Source: Phymorhynchus buccinoides
Lineage: Eukaryota > Mollusca > Gastropoda > Neogastropoda > Raphitomidae
Direction of reading: 5' to 3'
Assembly (NCBI GenBank): GCA_017654935.2
Contig: CM065699.1
Location: forward strand, 38,535,950 to 38,599,949
DNA length: 64,000 bases
Below are positions 43,617-56,200 of this stretch, piece by piece. A program made the position numbers and the translations under genes. Position 1 is the stretch's first letter. Each line of letters starts with the position of its first letter. The notes below the pieces were generated by a model that was not told the origin of the DNA, searched no databases, and was given only the letters and a program-made list of their open reading frames with translations.

Positions 43617-44014
43617 TTCACCCTTTCACCGCCAATGTCGCATTTTAGCACCATGATTGTTTAACATCCATGCCCCTAAAAGGCATCAAATCAGGGCCTG
43701 TAGTGTTATCCAAAGACTCTATGTTCTTACATTTAGGAGGTAAGGATAGGCCTAATGTTATGGCTAATGTTAAGATCAGCTCCCTCCACTGTTCCAGGGT
43801 GAAGTTGGCCAATCAGCTCCCTCCGATTTACCTTCTCCGTTAAGCTGATTGGCCAACGTCACCATGGAACAGCGGAGGGAGCTGATCTTAACATTTGCCA
43901 ATGTTATACATGTCACAGAGGAATTCACAATATTGCAGATTTTTTTTTTCTTCTCTACCCAGTTAAGCTTAATGGTATATTTTGGCTGAAAATGGCTGGC
44001 GGCGAAAGGGTTAA
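43617..44014. mobile_element. piggyBac-type MITE, family 1, with nested palindromic insert
   Basis: CCCTTTCACCGCCAATG and GGCTGGCGGCGAAAGGG; right TTAA intact, left TTCA. Interrupted at CCTAATGTTA by a palindrome 43766-43895 (TTAAGATCAGCTCCCTCC ... GGAGGGAGCTGATCTTAA). Confidence 0.85.
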
Positions 44015-44187
44015 ACTGGGTGAAGATGATGTTACTGCGGTCCGTGAGCATTACAGCTGTAACCATGGACGGTTCATAGATTTAACAGCCAGACATCACT
44101 GCTACAGAAGCAGGCTCACACCATCAACACATCACGGACTGCAAAGCACAAAACCTTTTTATTCCCGTCATGACCACCGCAGACAGT

Positions 44188-44406
44188 ATTAGGTACTTCA
44201 TAGTCACAGAGGCGTCTCTGTGAAATTCGGGTTGCTCCCACCTGGAGAGCGCGTCGCAGCCAGAGGTGCGCCACCCAAAGGTTTTTTGGGGGGTTTTTTT
44301 GCATGCGATTTTTGTGTGACTGATGAAGGTGTGTGTGTGTACATTTTTACCAAATGACAACTTTTTCATTGCCACTGGGTTTAATGTATGCTAAGTGCAT
44401 GGGCAC

Positions 44407-44440
<34 letters not shown>

Positions 44441-44447
44441 TAATGCC
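44188..44447 (-). repeat. SINE-2 copy (reverse), head missing
   Basis: TATTAGGTACTTCATAGTCA, AGAGCGCGTCGCAGCCAGAG, ACCAAATGACAACTTTTTCA, TTTATCGTCTCATCCGAAAG. Confidence 0.82.
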
Positions 44448-44603
44448 CTAAACATCACTGACACCAAGAGTGGTACATTAGTTCAATCTCACATGTAACA
44501 AGTCAGATCCAGTCGGTCAAAAACATGGAATAACTGCCACTGAGAAATTATGACTGTTCCACAGGAAGACGAGAAGGGAAACGGAATCCGATCTCAACTT
44601 TAA

Positions 44604-44926
44604 TCTTCTGCGTTCCCAGGCCATATGACCACAATGGGTAAGGTACACATGTGTCCAGTTTTCACTGGTCTCCCCGCTGCGTACAGCCGACACATTCCGA
44701 TTTCGGAGGGGCTCAACGGAGAAAAATTATTGGAAGATATTTTGGAAAAAAAAGGCAGGAGAATGGGCCAATAAGTCAGAAATATAGTAGATGATAGAAA
44801 GCAAAGGGAAAAGGCAGAGTCAAAGAGAGTGGCAAACAGAGGAAGTTACAAGCACAGAACTTCCAGAAGGTGGGGAACTATTTGTACGAAAGATCTCCCG
44901 GTATCCCCACGGGGAGCAATCTCAAC
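44604..44926 (-). repeat. SINE-alpha copy (reverse), type-2, in the 3' flank of the recombinase-like gene
   Basis: TTCTGCGTTCCCAGGCCATA ... AAAGGCAGAGTCAAAGAGAG ... CGGTATCCCCACGGGGAG. It ends 13 bases from the gene's stop codon, so the transcript's 3' UTR probably starts in this SINE. Confidence 0.85.
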
Positions 44927-44939
44927 GTAAAAAGTGTGT

Positions 44940-47046
44940 TCAGTTCTGTTTCAGTAACGTGTTTCGCTTGAGCAGCAGGTTTCGCACGTAATCTTTCACG
45001 TTTTTCCAAGACCTGTCCTTGAGCGCAGGTTCCGAGTCGATGGCCTGTTCCAGTTGCTGTTTTCCAGGCAGTTTGTTGAGCGTGAAGTAATCACCTAACT
45101 GCCTGTCAACCGCTTCCTTCTCCGCTTTCGTCCAAGGTTGTTTTGGGCAGGTCCTTTGTTTCCGTCTGAAACACTTTGTTGCCGGCAGCGCGCCGGAGGA
45201 ACCTGACCCGTCAGCACTCTGACTCGTTTCATGACGGACGTTCTCACTGTTCGCCCTCTTACAATCGTCATCAAAATCCATTTCCTCCTCATCATCAACT
45301 TGTCTGAAGCAGTGGTCGAACCTGATCATTCGTTTGTTGGCGCACAGAAGAAACTTGGCGATGGCGGCCTTCTGTAAAATCTGCGTAGGTTGACGGGCGA
45401 CGTGGCGATGGGCTCTGACATTGGGCCCCAGGAAGTGTGCCCACTGGTCCGGGCTCAGTTCGCTGATGGCCACAGCCTGAGACAGCATGGACACCTGCCT
45501 CCTCAGCTGCCTCGAGGTGAAGATGGAGGGGTTGGAAACACCAGCCTCAGCAGCATGTTCCTTTAGGACAGCCTGTCCCCCGTAGGGCTTTTCACCATTG
45601 GGTCTGGCAAAAACGTGCTGCGAATCAGCCAGGCTGGCAACTTCCTTCCTCAAGTCCAAAGTGCGTCTGAGACCGTCGACCATTTTAGGCGTCAGTAAAA
45701 CGGACGTTTGACCCTCTGGGCTCCCTCCAAGTTCAAAGTGATGGAAACGATTCAGCAGTTTCTTCTCCGTTTTTCTCAGTCCCTGGAAAGTTCTTGCATT
45801 GCTGGGCGGTCCATTTTTCACGGATTCAAAGTCGTTGATCTTCATCGTCTGCACCGCGGCCACACACCTGCGATTGAATAAACAAATGAGACAAAGCGTG
45901 GCCCGTGCCACTGTGGGGTAATCGCACGATGTTGCCATTTTGTGCTCAAGAAGGCTGTGCAGCTTCAGAACGTCCCTGCAAGACGCAATCAGTTTGGGCT
46001 TGTTTGTCTCACGCTTTCCCGACGATGGCAAGTAGTCGGTGGCTAACACTAAGTCGGTCCAGTTCCTATTCAACACGGTATCAAACTGCTCAGCATCTAC
46101 GATTTCCTTCTTCAGGCTTTCACTATCCGATCCCTCACCTAGCTGCTTTGTGGCCTCAGAGCGTTTTAGTTCGGAGCACTCTCGCAGGGAGTGCACCAGT
46201 TTCCTGGCCAGGTTTATTTTCCTGAACTGGCGGCTAGCTCCATCGAAGCCTGCCAGCTCCTTGATAGAGGCAAACACCAAGTCAACGTGAGAGGCGCTGA
46301 TGACAGTGTTCAGAGTGCAAACTTTCCCGTCCGACTTTTCTCTCAGGACCTTCAACAGCCTTCCCAGTTCTCTGATGCGAGCACTGACTATCTGGCTGTT
46401 GTCCTCCTCTCCCGCGTCCACACTCTCAAACTTCCCCTTAGCAAACTCCAACAAAAGCGTGTCTTCTCTAATCAAGCGACCCACCTCGTCGTCCCTCAAC
46501 TTGGCGTACACCTTGTGGTAAAACGGGGAGGATGTGTCCAGCGGGCAAGGAAGCATCAGCTTCCCGTACTTGGCTGCCTCTCCCCTCTTCATAGGTCTGG
46601 CTGTGTCCGGCTTCTGAGAACACGTGTTGACATGCTTGGACAGCAGCTGTTTCAGGAACAGCCCTTTGCAGTAGTGGCAAGCCAGGAGGTTCTCCTCTCG
46701 GCACCAACGGCTTCTGTATTTGGGAATGAGGCAGCCGGACTTGTTCTTCAGAACGGCCACGTTGTGCTGGTAGTCCCCTTGGGTCTGCAGGGCCACCAGA
46801 GCCAGCCGCCGCTCCTTGGACCCTTTTTCCAGGGACAAAATGCGGGACACTTCTGGCTGATCCGCATGCCTTCTTATCAGGTGGGTGCTCGTTTTTGTCA
46901 CCAGCTTGTGGCAGAACTTGCAGCTGTGGCGTTTGCCCCAGACGCGTTTTCCTTGCGGCGTGCGAGTGTTGGTGTCCACACTGATCCCTGGGTTGTCTGC
47001 AGCAGGGGCTGAGGGACCACTTTGATCTGAAGGACTTCTGCTGCTT
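44940..47046 (-). CDS. Terminal exon: two zinc fingers, tyrosine-recombinase-like domain, Myb/SANT-like tail
   Basis: Open from acceptor TTTTTTTGCAG to TGA at 44940. Counting from the Met at 46979 (679 residues): finger 1 is C20, C23, H33, H38; finger 2 is C101, C104, H116, C120. A helical region follows (150-360). Then a C-terminal half with the layout of tyrosine recombinases: LFNRRC (R370/R371, first arginine region), HVFARP, SRQLRRQVSMLSQ (R493, second arginine region), WAHFLGP (H of the usual LGH replaced by P519), AHRHVARQP (tyrosine region is V527-A528). Residues 613-668 (PWTKAEKEAVDRQL ... DRSWKNVKDYVRN) look Myb/SANT-like. An acidic patch lies at 562-572. Translation probably does not start at that Met, since the exon is open upstream into SSRSPSDQSG. 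It is the best-preserved ORF of the window and has no internal stop. Confidence 0.85.
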
Positions 47047-50000
47047 CTGCAAAAAAACAGAGTTAATATTACAGTGGAACCTCAGTATTGCGACCACCCT
47101 ACAGACTGGCCAAAACTGTCCGTAATAGCAGCTATTCCAAAGTCCATTTTTTATTTCAACACATATGTGCAAAATACACATTGTAAGATAGAACTTTTCA
47201 ATCCGAATCCAACGGTATCATTTTTTTCTTTCTAAGACAATTAGATCATGAGTTATGATTTTTTTAATATTTAATTTTTACGCTTTTTTGGTGTCATATT
47301 GCACATTCGCGTCTGTTCCAAATTTAAAGATCTTCGTATTAAAAAACGATAAGGCCAATATAAACAAATTTAGTTGCTCCAAGACAATAAGTATGTGGAC
47401 TACATGCTTGATTTATTACAGAAACCTGTTTCATTCCCAAGTACCTCAAAATCACTTGTAAAGTTGGTAAAAATAGCGGTTTTGTGTGTCCAGAATGATA
47501 ACATGAAATTTGTAAATAGGCAAATTTCGTATTTTTGGTTCTGATTGATCTATAGAAATGGTTTTGGTATCAATGGAATCAGAACGACGAGCTCTTTCTA
47601 ATGATTGCACTTTCTAGTATACAAAAGTACTTTTTTTAAACCCTTGACCTTGACCTTTGACCTTAAAATATGAACTTTTTTGCTTTGCTATATTGTGCGA
47701 CCTGTTGTACAGAATTACTTCGAATTTTGTATTATGGTACACTGCGTTAGGTTGACATGCCCAATTTGGTAGCTATTGCCTTACTGACCTTGACATTTGA
47801 CCTTGAAACGTTACATTTGCGTCTTTCCGATATCTTGCACTGCACTGTACATAATTAGTTCAAATTTCGTTGGGCAATTTATTACTAGAAGCTGATATGC
47901 CCTGCTAGGTAATCATTAGTAACTATTGGTAACTATTATTTTTATTGACCTTTGACCTTGAAAGTGGTTTTTTTTTCCTTTACAATATCTTGCGATCTAC
48001 TGTGCAGAATTACTTCAAATTTTGTAAAGTGACACATTGCTTAAAACTGGCGTGTCCCACTGGGTGACCAGTGACATGTATTGACTTTGACCTTGACCTT
48101 TGACATTCAAAGGTTAATTTTTTGCTTTTACAATATTTTGTAATCTACTCTACAGAAAGCCAAGTACATACCTTTTTAATCGCAAGGGTGCAGCCTCGTC
48201 ATCGTTATCATCACCACTGTCACCCAGATTGTCAGCGCTTTCCTTGGAGCAGCTGGGAGGCTCACAGGCATTAGGATTATCAATGTCCATCGAGACATCA
48301 CGCTGCTGCTCTGAGGATGTGTCAGGAAACATCAGCCTCTCGTCTGTGGCCTGTTCCCCCTTCTCCACAGGTTTATCAGAGTCTGGTTTCTGCGGACAGC
48401 GTTGGACATGCTTGGACAGCCTGTATTTATAGTACAGCCCTTTGCAGAAGTGGCAAGCCAGGAGGTCCTCTTCTCGGCACAGCAGGCTCCTACGTTTGGG
48501 AATGAGGCAGCCGGACTTGTTCTTCAGAACGGCCATGTTGTGCTGGTAGTCCCCCTGGTCCTGCAAGGCCACCAGAGCCAGCCGCCGCTCTGCGGACCCT
48601 TTCTTCAGGGACAAAATGCGGGACACTTCTGGCTGATCCGCATGCCTCGTCACCAGGTGGGTGCTCGTTTTTGTCACCAGCTTGTGGCAGAACTTGCAGC
48701 TGTGGCGTTTGTCCCTCTTGCGTTTTCCTTGCGGCGTGGGAGTGGTGGAGTCCACACTGATCCCTGGGTTGTCTGCAGCAGGGGCTGAGGGATCAACTTC
48801 ATCTGAGGGACTTCTGCTGCTTCTGCAAACAAAGAGTATACACAATTCCATGGGTGCAACTCCCCAAAATGAAAAAGAACTGAAAGGCAGGGGTCCAAGG
48901 ACCCATGGCACTGGCAGGGTACAGGAGCAGAGCCCTGTCGGATTATTCAGGGGGGGGCGACTTAAGAGAGAGAGATAACAAGACAGACAGACAGTTAAAA
49001 TGATAGACAGAGACAGTTTGAGTCTGATAAGCCTAGTAAAAGTATTACACTGCCTTTGAAAACTTCCAAGATAGAACAACTACAGACCTGTTTACCCCCT
49101 ACAGAAGCCTTGAGTAGTCTGGATAGCTGAAATGAGTAGCTTTGGTGCAAAATGTGTAGTCCTACTCATTAAACCACCAAAAACTGTTCACTGAAAATGA
49201 GTAGCAATCAAGAATTAAAGAGCATTATTATCAATTTTGAAGAGTAGTAGACATCCAAACTGAGTAGAAAACTACTCGAAAAGAGTAAACAGGTCTGCAA
49301 CTAGACTAGGTTCAAAACGCCCCAAATCGCTTGTGGTTAAAACAAAATTCTTGATCATGATGAATTTTTAAAAAAACGAAGTTCAGTTTCTGGTAAAATA
49401 AAAAATACTGAAATCAATGTAAAAATGAAAGAGTAGCACCCATGCTATTCATGAAGATCACCCGCATTCGATGTTAGATGTTGTTACATCAACAAGTCAG
49501 ACTGGGCCTGACTACTTCTTAGTTAGGCGATTAACGGCAGCATGACGCATCTACGCTCATATGACAGGAAACTGTCTGAACGAACGAAGAAGAAGAAGAA
49601 GAAGAAGATATTAACTGAACTTTATGTTGTTGGCCGAGTGTAAGGTAGTAGGGCTTATTTCATCGTGTCTCCAAGAGATGACCGACAGAGGCTGAGACAA
49701 AGATGCCGCAAGCTCGGCTCCGGGAAAGCATAGCTCTGTGAAAATTCACACTGATAACCTCTCAGTCGGCATGCAAATCTTCAGGGCTTCCCAAAGCCAA
49801 GCTAGCGCCATCTTAGCCCTTTCACTGCCAATGTCGCATTAATGCACCACAATGGTTTAACACCCATGTCACCAAAAGGCATCAAATCAGGGCCTGTTAT
49901 CCGAAGACCAGATGTTCTTAATTTTCGGAGGTAAAGATAAGCCTAATGCTATGCATGTCACAGAGGAATTCCCAAATTTGCAGATAATTTTTGTCCTCTT

Positions 50001-53000
50001 CCCAGTTAAGCTTAATGGTATTTGGGGGCTAAAAAATGGCTGGCGGTGAAAGGGTTAATCTCAGCCCCTGTCAGTCGTCTCTTGTAGGCATGATGAAGTA
50101 AACCCTAGTAATGCAGCCATAAAATGAATACCCAGTGGTTTGTTCAGCTGACTGAAATGTGTTCACCATGAACATGTCCTGACTGTGCTATGCATTTTTC
50201 AACCACGCACATTTCTGCTGTATCAGCTAAGTATATCCAGAGTAAGGCCAGTTTTTAGGGGTTTTGCATTTCTTTTTCGAGTAAGTGTTGCATGTTTGGA
50301 CAAGAAACATCTGAATACTTGACAAAAAACATTGTTGCTTGAGACATTATTCTACACTTTACATTTTCGTATGAAATTTGGAAAGAAATGTTTGTATCTG
50401 TAATACCAATTTGAATTTTGGAAAAGTATGCAAAATATGAGAAGGGCTCTCAAATTCATTCGAGTACACCATTACCATAATGGTCCCTTTACTACTTCAG
50501 GCTCCGAAAAATGAAATACATTTTGTTTACAACACATTGACAGGTAGTAACAACAACAAAACAGAAGAAAAAAACAGCTCATTTCAGTTATATTGCAAGA
50601 AACATAATTCTTATTTGAAAATTAGAAAATTCGAGACATTAACCCCTTGACTGCCAGAGAAAAAAATCATTGTATAAATCATGACATGAAAAAGACAACT
50701 GATAGTGATAGAGACAATCTGGCGAAACTGGTCTGGGGATATAATTCTCTTGACTGTGCAAGGAGCAAAAACCAGAATATCAGATCTATTCCTCTTCATC
50801 TGATGACATCATCAGTGATGTCATCAAGTCAGTATGTGAAACGTTTATATATGACTGTCAAGGGGATAATGGCTGTGGGAATAAAAAGATGAAGAGCAAA
50901 ATCACAAACAAACAAACTATTTATCAAAAACAAACTAGTCAGGTTTTCATGAAAAGATAAAAATTTAAAAAAGCTTACACTTTGGGTTTTTGAGGACAGT
51001 GTTGAACATGATCTTTCAGGAACAGCCTTTGGCAGTGAGGGCAAACCAGGAGGTCCTCCTCTCGGCACTGACGGCTTCTGTATTTGGGGATGAGGCAGCC
51101 GGACTTGTTCTTCAGAACGGCAACGTTGTGCTGGTAGTCCCCCTGGTCCTGCAGGGCCACCAGAGCCAGCCGCCGCTCTGCGGACCCTTTTTCCAGGGAC
51201 AAAATGCGGGACACTTCTGGCTGTTCCGCATGCCTTCTCATCAGGTGGGTGCTCGTTTTTGTCAAAAGCTTGTGGCAGAACTTGCAGCTGTGGCGTTTGC
51301 CCCAGATGCGTTTTCCTTGTGGCGTGTGAGTGTTGGAGTCCACACTGATCCCTGGGTTGTCTGCAGCAGGGACTGTGGGATCAACTTGATCTGAAGGACT
51401 TCTGCAAAAAAGGGGTTTACAATATGACTGATATTAATATAGTAAGAAACTATAACTATGTCAGAATTTTGCTAAAGTCTGGGGGGTGCCAGGGCTCCCA
51501 GGGACCCCCATTTGGGGGTCTATGAAGTACTAAGAATTCTAGAGGACCCTTTAAAAGAATGTGCAGGGGGTCAGAGGTTCCATTAGACTGGCATATGCTG
51601 GTTTTTACCGATATTTTTTGGTCTAGTACCGATAAAAATTAATGTCATCGGTATCGCGTACCGGTACCTGAGACTTTCTTTCGAGCTGGTAAGGAAAGAC
51701 CCTGCGTCACACACCTACGTCAGGCAGATGCGCGATAAAAGTTTTGCGTCATGCTTACGTAAATAGCAAGGTTGTGTTCCCACTTGTGGCCTTCCCGCTC
51801 TCTGCTCTCCGGTTTCTTATCAGTATACCCCCCTCTGACGTCTTTCTGTCATTCTGTTTGTCTGATGATGACGACAACATCACAAAAGTGACGTAACTTG
51901 GTCTTAAAAGGCAACATACAATGATGCATTACGATCGCATAGATCTATGTACAGATATTTTCTGCACAGCGAAGTTTGATTGCACCGGCTGTGTGATGGC
52001 CAGTACCGGAATATTTTCCTGTTGCCGGTACTGTCCACAGAAACTTTTGGTAGGCTAGCGGAACCTCTGAGGGGGGTCCCAGGGATGCACTAGAAAAAAT
52101 ATTTTTAGCATTCGCAGTGTCACTGGGACCCTCTATCCCGCCTCTAGGACCCTGGGACCCCTTGTTTTGCAGGACGATTGGGAGACCTGGGGTGTGCCTT
52201 ATAATAAGGTGAGCCATATACATGGGTGCAACTACACACAATTAAAAAAACCTGAAAGGCCGGGGTCCAGGGGTAATGTCCCCCTGCAGCTGAAGCAAAA
52301 ATTTTTATAATTTTTAGCTTGCTTTTTCCACAATTTATACAAATGCTTATTTTAAAGTGTTTCAAAAATACAGTAGACACACAAAGATCTTGCTTGACAA
52401 ATTGAAAAAAAAAGGAACTTCCTTTTCTGGTAAAATTCAAAAACAGGAAATCCTTGTAATTTGTATACCAGGAAAAGTTGCACCCATGCATATATGTGAC
52501 CCAGCACCACGAAAGGGACATTAAGTGTCAAACTGACCATTGTGAGAAAATTATACATTTGAAAACTTCAGTCAATTCTCTTTCTGAAGATATACAAACT
52601 ATTCTTGTATCTTTTTTCTGTTCCAGAGTTATGAGCATTTAAAGTTAATAGGGTGAGTGTCGGCCATTTTGAGAAAACACAGTCTAAAGTCTAGCCAAGC
52701 TGAAGAAAACGTATTGACGTACTCGTTTTAAAGCCCTTATCAGACCATTTAGAGACCCTATTAAAGATTATCCTTTATCAATATGAGAGATAATGTGTTA
52801 GAGATCACGAAAATACCCATAACTCAAAATTGACCAAAAATAAAATATTTTTGACTTTGCAAGCCTGTTGTGAGAAACTAGCCCAGCGACTTAATGTCCC
52901 TTTCATGGTGCGGGGTCACATATAGTCTGTAAAATACAGTAAATTCAAAATTTAACTTTCAATTTAACACCAAAAACTGTGCCCCCATTCTTTCACCAAC

Positions 53001-53143
53001 ATTGATAGGATGCCAGTTGGACACAGCGCTGTGAAGATTTGATTTGATCGATTTCATTTAAAGTCTGTCACACAACAATGGTGACATTAGACTTTTAAAA
53101 AAAAGAGAAAAAAAGAATTAAAGCGAGCTGAAAAAGCGTGCGC

Positions 53144-53211
<68 letters not shown>

Positions 53212-56200
53212 CCGCGCACATTTATGTGTGTGTACTTATCAACAATATAATAATTGAACATAAACTAATGAATCAATTATAACAAATGAAAGATCTCAGA
53301 GCTGGATATAACCTTTGCGATGTCAATCGTTTCAGGAGCCCTGTAAATGAGGTCTTTTAATTAAGGGCCCTAAGTTTGCTAAGTTAATCTTAAAAGTGTT
53401 GTATAGGGTAGCTAAAACTGTGACATTTTAAACAGTATTTGAAAGTTCCTTGAAGTTCTGCTACATAAAATGCCAGCGACCTGAGACAATAGACAGTATC
53501 TTTAAAGGTGCACCCTGACGGATGAGATTTTGCAAGAAACACGTCGAGATCACCAAAAAGACAGCCTTTTCAAGGATCGGAACACTCACTTTGCTCTGGT
53601 ATCTTATAAATTAAACCATCAAAACGGCGATTCCTCCTTGGCGGAGATGCCGGAGAGAGTAGCCATTTTGGATGAGGTGTGTGAAGGTCACTCCTTGTGG
53701 CTGAAGCGTTTTCTTTTTTTGTAGTGCCGTAAAAAATAAAAAATGGAGCCATTTCCTTTGTTGTGAGCGAAACTCCTTTAGATAAACTGTATAAAATTAA
53801 AACTAATAAAAATTAAAAAGCTTGTATTGAAAAATTTTCGTGCAAACAATCTGGCGGCCATTAGAAAAGAGACAGCAAACGCCTTCTCTTTGGGAGAAAG
53901 AATTTGACTTCCAGCACCTCCGCCAAGGAGGAATCGCCGATTTGATTGTTTGATTTTGTAAGAAACCAGAGCAAACTGAGTGCTGCAATCTCTGTAAAGG
54001 GTGTTTTCCAGGTGATCTGGACGTGTTTCTTACAAAAACTCATCCGTCAGGGTGCCCCTTTAAAACATGTCCATTCTACCATTACTATGACAATCCCTTT
54101 ACTACGTCAGGCTCTGAAAACTGAAATCAAATTTGTTTTTTGTGTGTGTTTTTTGACAAAATGAAAAAAACAACTCATTTCAGTTGCAAGAAACTTCATT
54201 CTTACTGAATTTCACCGTGCGCAGAAAAAAGTGACGTAAGTCAAAAGACGTCATTTCACAAAAGGAATGGAAAACTCAATATTTCGATAATTTCATGTCA
54301 AATTGCACCATTCTTTGTTCATTTAGCGTCACCATCAGTGTTTTGTCTTTGCAAATAGTTGTTTTACAACTTTGCTTGTCTTGATGATACTGGTAACTTG
54401 TAAGTCCAACCCATCGAAGTTGACCAATTTTGACCTACGTTTATTTGTCTTGCGCACAGCAAATTTTGAAGTAAGAACATTAGAGACACAATAAACGCTG
54501 GGGAAAACAATTTGAGGGAGAATACACACAAAACAATGATGGCGCTAGGAATTTTCAAAACCAGTCCTACCAGCGGCAATGCCCCCCAACAACCGGTGTC
54601 AAAACCAGTCCCACCAGCGACAATGCCCCCCAACAACCGGTGTCAAAACCAGTCCCACCAGCGACAATGCCCCCCAACAACCGGTGTCCAAAACCAGTCC
54701 CACCAGCGACAATGCCCCCCAACAACCGGTGTCCAAAACCAGTCCCACCAGCGACAATGCCCCCCAACAACCGGTGTCAAAACCAGTCCCACCAGCGACA
54801 ATGCCCCCCAACAACCGGTGTCCAAAACCAGTCCCACCAGCGACAATGCCCCCCAACAACCGGTGTCAAAACCAGTCCCACCAGCGACAATGCCCCCCAA
54901 CAACCGGTGTCAAAACCAGTCCCACCAGCGACAATGCCCCCCAACAACCGGTGTCCAAACCAGTCCCACCAGCGACAATGCCCCCCAACAACCGGTGTCC
55001 AAACCAGTCCCACCAGCGACAATGCCCCCCAACAACCGGTGTCCAAGCCAGTCCCACCAGCGACAATGCCCCCCAACAACCGGTGTCCAAGCCAGTCCCA
55101 GGGAAACAAAAACCAGTGAAAACCACAATATCAAAGCCTCTGTTAACCCTTTCACTGCCAGCCATATTTCAGCAAAAAATTCCATTCAATTTACCTGGGT
55201 AGAGAACAAAATCTGTCTGTAGTATTGGGGATTCTTCTGTGACATATATAAAATAAGGACTAACCTTACTTCCCAAAACTAAGACAACAGGGTCTTTCGA
55301 TAACAGACCCCAATTTGATGCCTTTTAGTGACATAGTGTTAAATCACTGTGGTGCTAAAATGCGACATTGGCAGTGAAAGGGTTAAACAATTTATCAGTT
55401 ATGGCAAAAATGTATTCAGTCCCTGGGACTGACAGGTCAAATTATTTTCAGTATTTTGGTTTGGCAATCAGTATTTTACCGATAATTACCAGTAAGCGCG
55501 ATCACTGTGAAAAGAAATATTTATCAAAAACAAACTAGTCGAGCTTTCGTGGGAGGAGAGAGAGAGAGAGAGAAAAAAAGCAGCATACACTTGCGGTTTT
55601 TGAGGACAGCTGTGTTCATGCTTGGACAGCAGCTGTTTCCGGAACAGCCCTTTGCAGTAGTGGCAAGCCAGGAGGTTCTCCTCTCGGCACTGACGGCTTC
55701 TGTATTTGGGAATGAGGCAGCCGGACTTGTTCTTCAGAACGGCAACGTTGTGCTGGTAGTCCCCTTGGGTCTGCAGGGCCACCAGAGCCAGCCGCCGCTC
55801 CTTGGACCCTTTTTCCAGGGACAAAATGCGGGACACTTCTGGCCGATTGGCGTGCCTCCTCATCAGGTGGGTGCTCGTTTTTGTCACCAGCTTGTGGCAG
55901 AACTTGCAGCTGTGGCGTTTGCCCCAGAGTCGTTTTCCTTGCGGCGTGCGAGTGTTGGTGTCCACACTGATCGCTGGGTTGTCTGCAGCAGGGGCTGAGG
56001 GATCAACTTGATCTGAAGGACTTCTGCAAACAAAGGAATTACATGCCTCATGAGGGAATATAGTCTAAATTCTATTTTTCCACTAGATGGTAAATAGCCA
56101 CTGCCTTTTGGAATGACTGCATTTTTCTTGGAACATCCTTGACCTAAAATTTACTTCTTTGGAACAATTGCATTTGTTTTTTTATTACATCATGTCTTAG

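Larger units (their letters stand above)
48823..50978. other. Intron with transposons
   Basis: Contains a CAGACCTG hAT-like MITE in reverse at 49083-49297 (flanked by CAACTA), a SINE-alpha type-1 tail fragment at 49495-49607, a piggyBac family-1 MITE at 49813-50058 and a piggyBac family-2 MITE at 50639-50869. The remainder is unassigned. Confidence 0.75.
51402..55588. other. Intron with nested transposons and a minisatellite
   Basis: Holds a triple nest at 51465-52210, an inverted-repeat MITE at 52493-52923, a TG microsatellite at 53140-53210, a long fold-back at 53501-54064, a 44-bp minisatellite at 54568-55105 and a piggyBac MITE at 55143-55386. 54065-54540 is unassigned. Confidence 0.75.

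Noticed and set aside
46191..47012. 273-codon plus-strand ORF opposite the terminal finger exon
   Set aside because: Shadow of the minus-strand coding exon. The same shadow appears opposite each of the other finger exons (48402, 50990, 55507, 60379), tracking their coding frame.
46468..47181. 237-codon minus-strand ORF overlapping the terminal exon in another frame
   Set aside because: Runs across the exon acceptor into the intron and lacks the finger cysteines; out-of-frame reading of the exon.
54512..55222. 200+ codon proline/glutamine repeat ORFs in all three forward frames and their reverse
   Set aside because: 44-bp minisatellite without stops in any frame; being open in several frames at once argues against coding.
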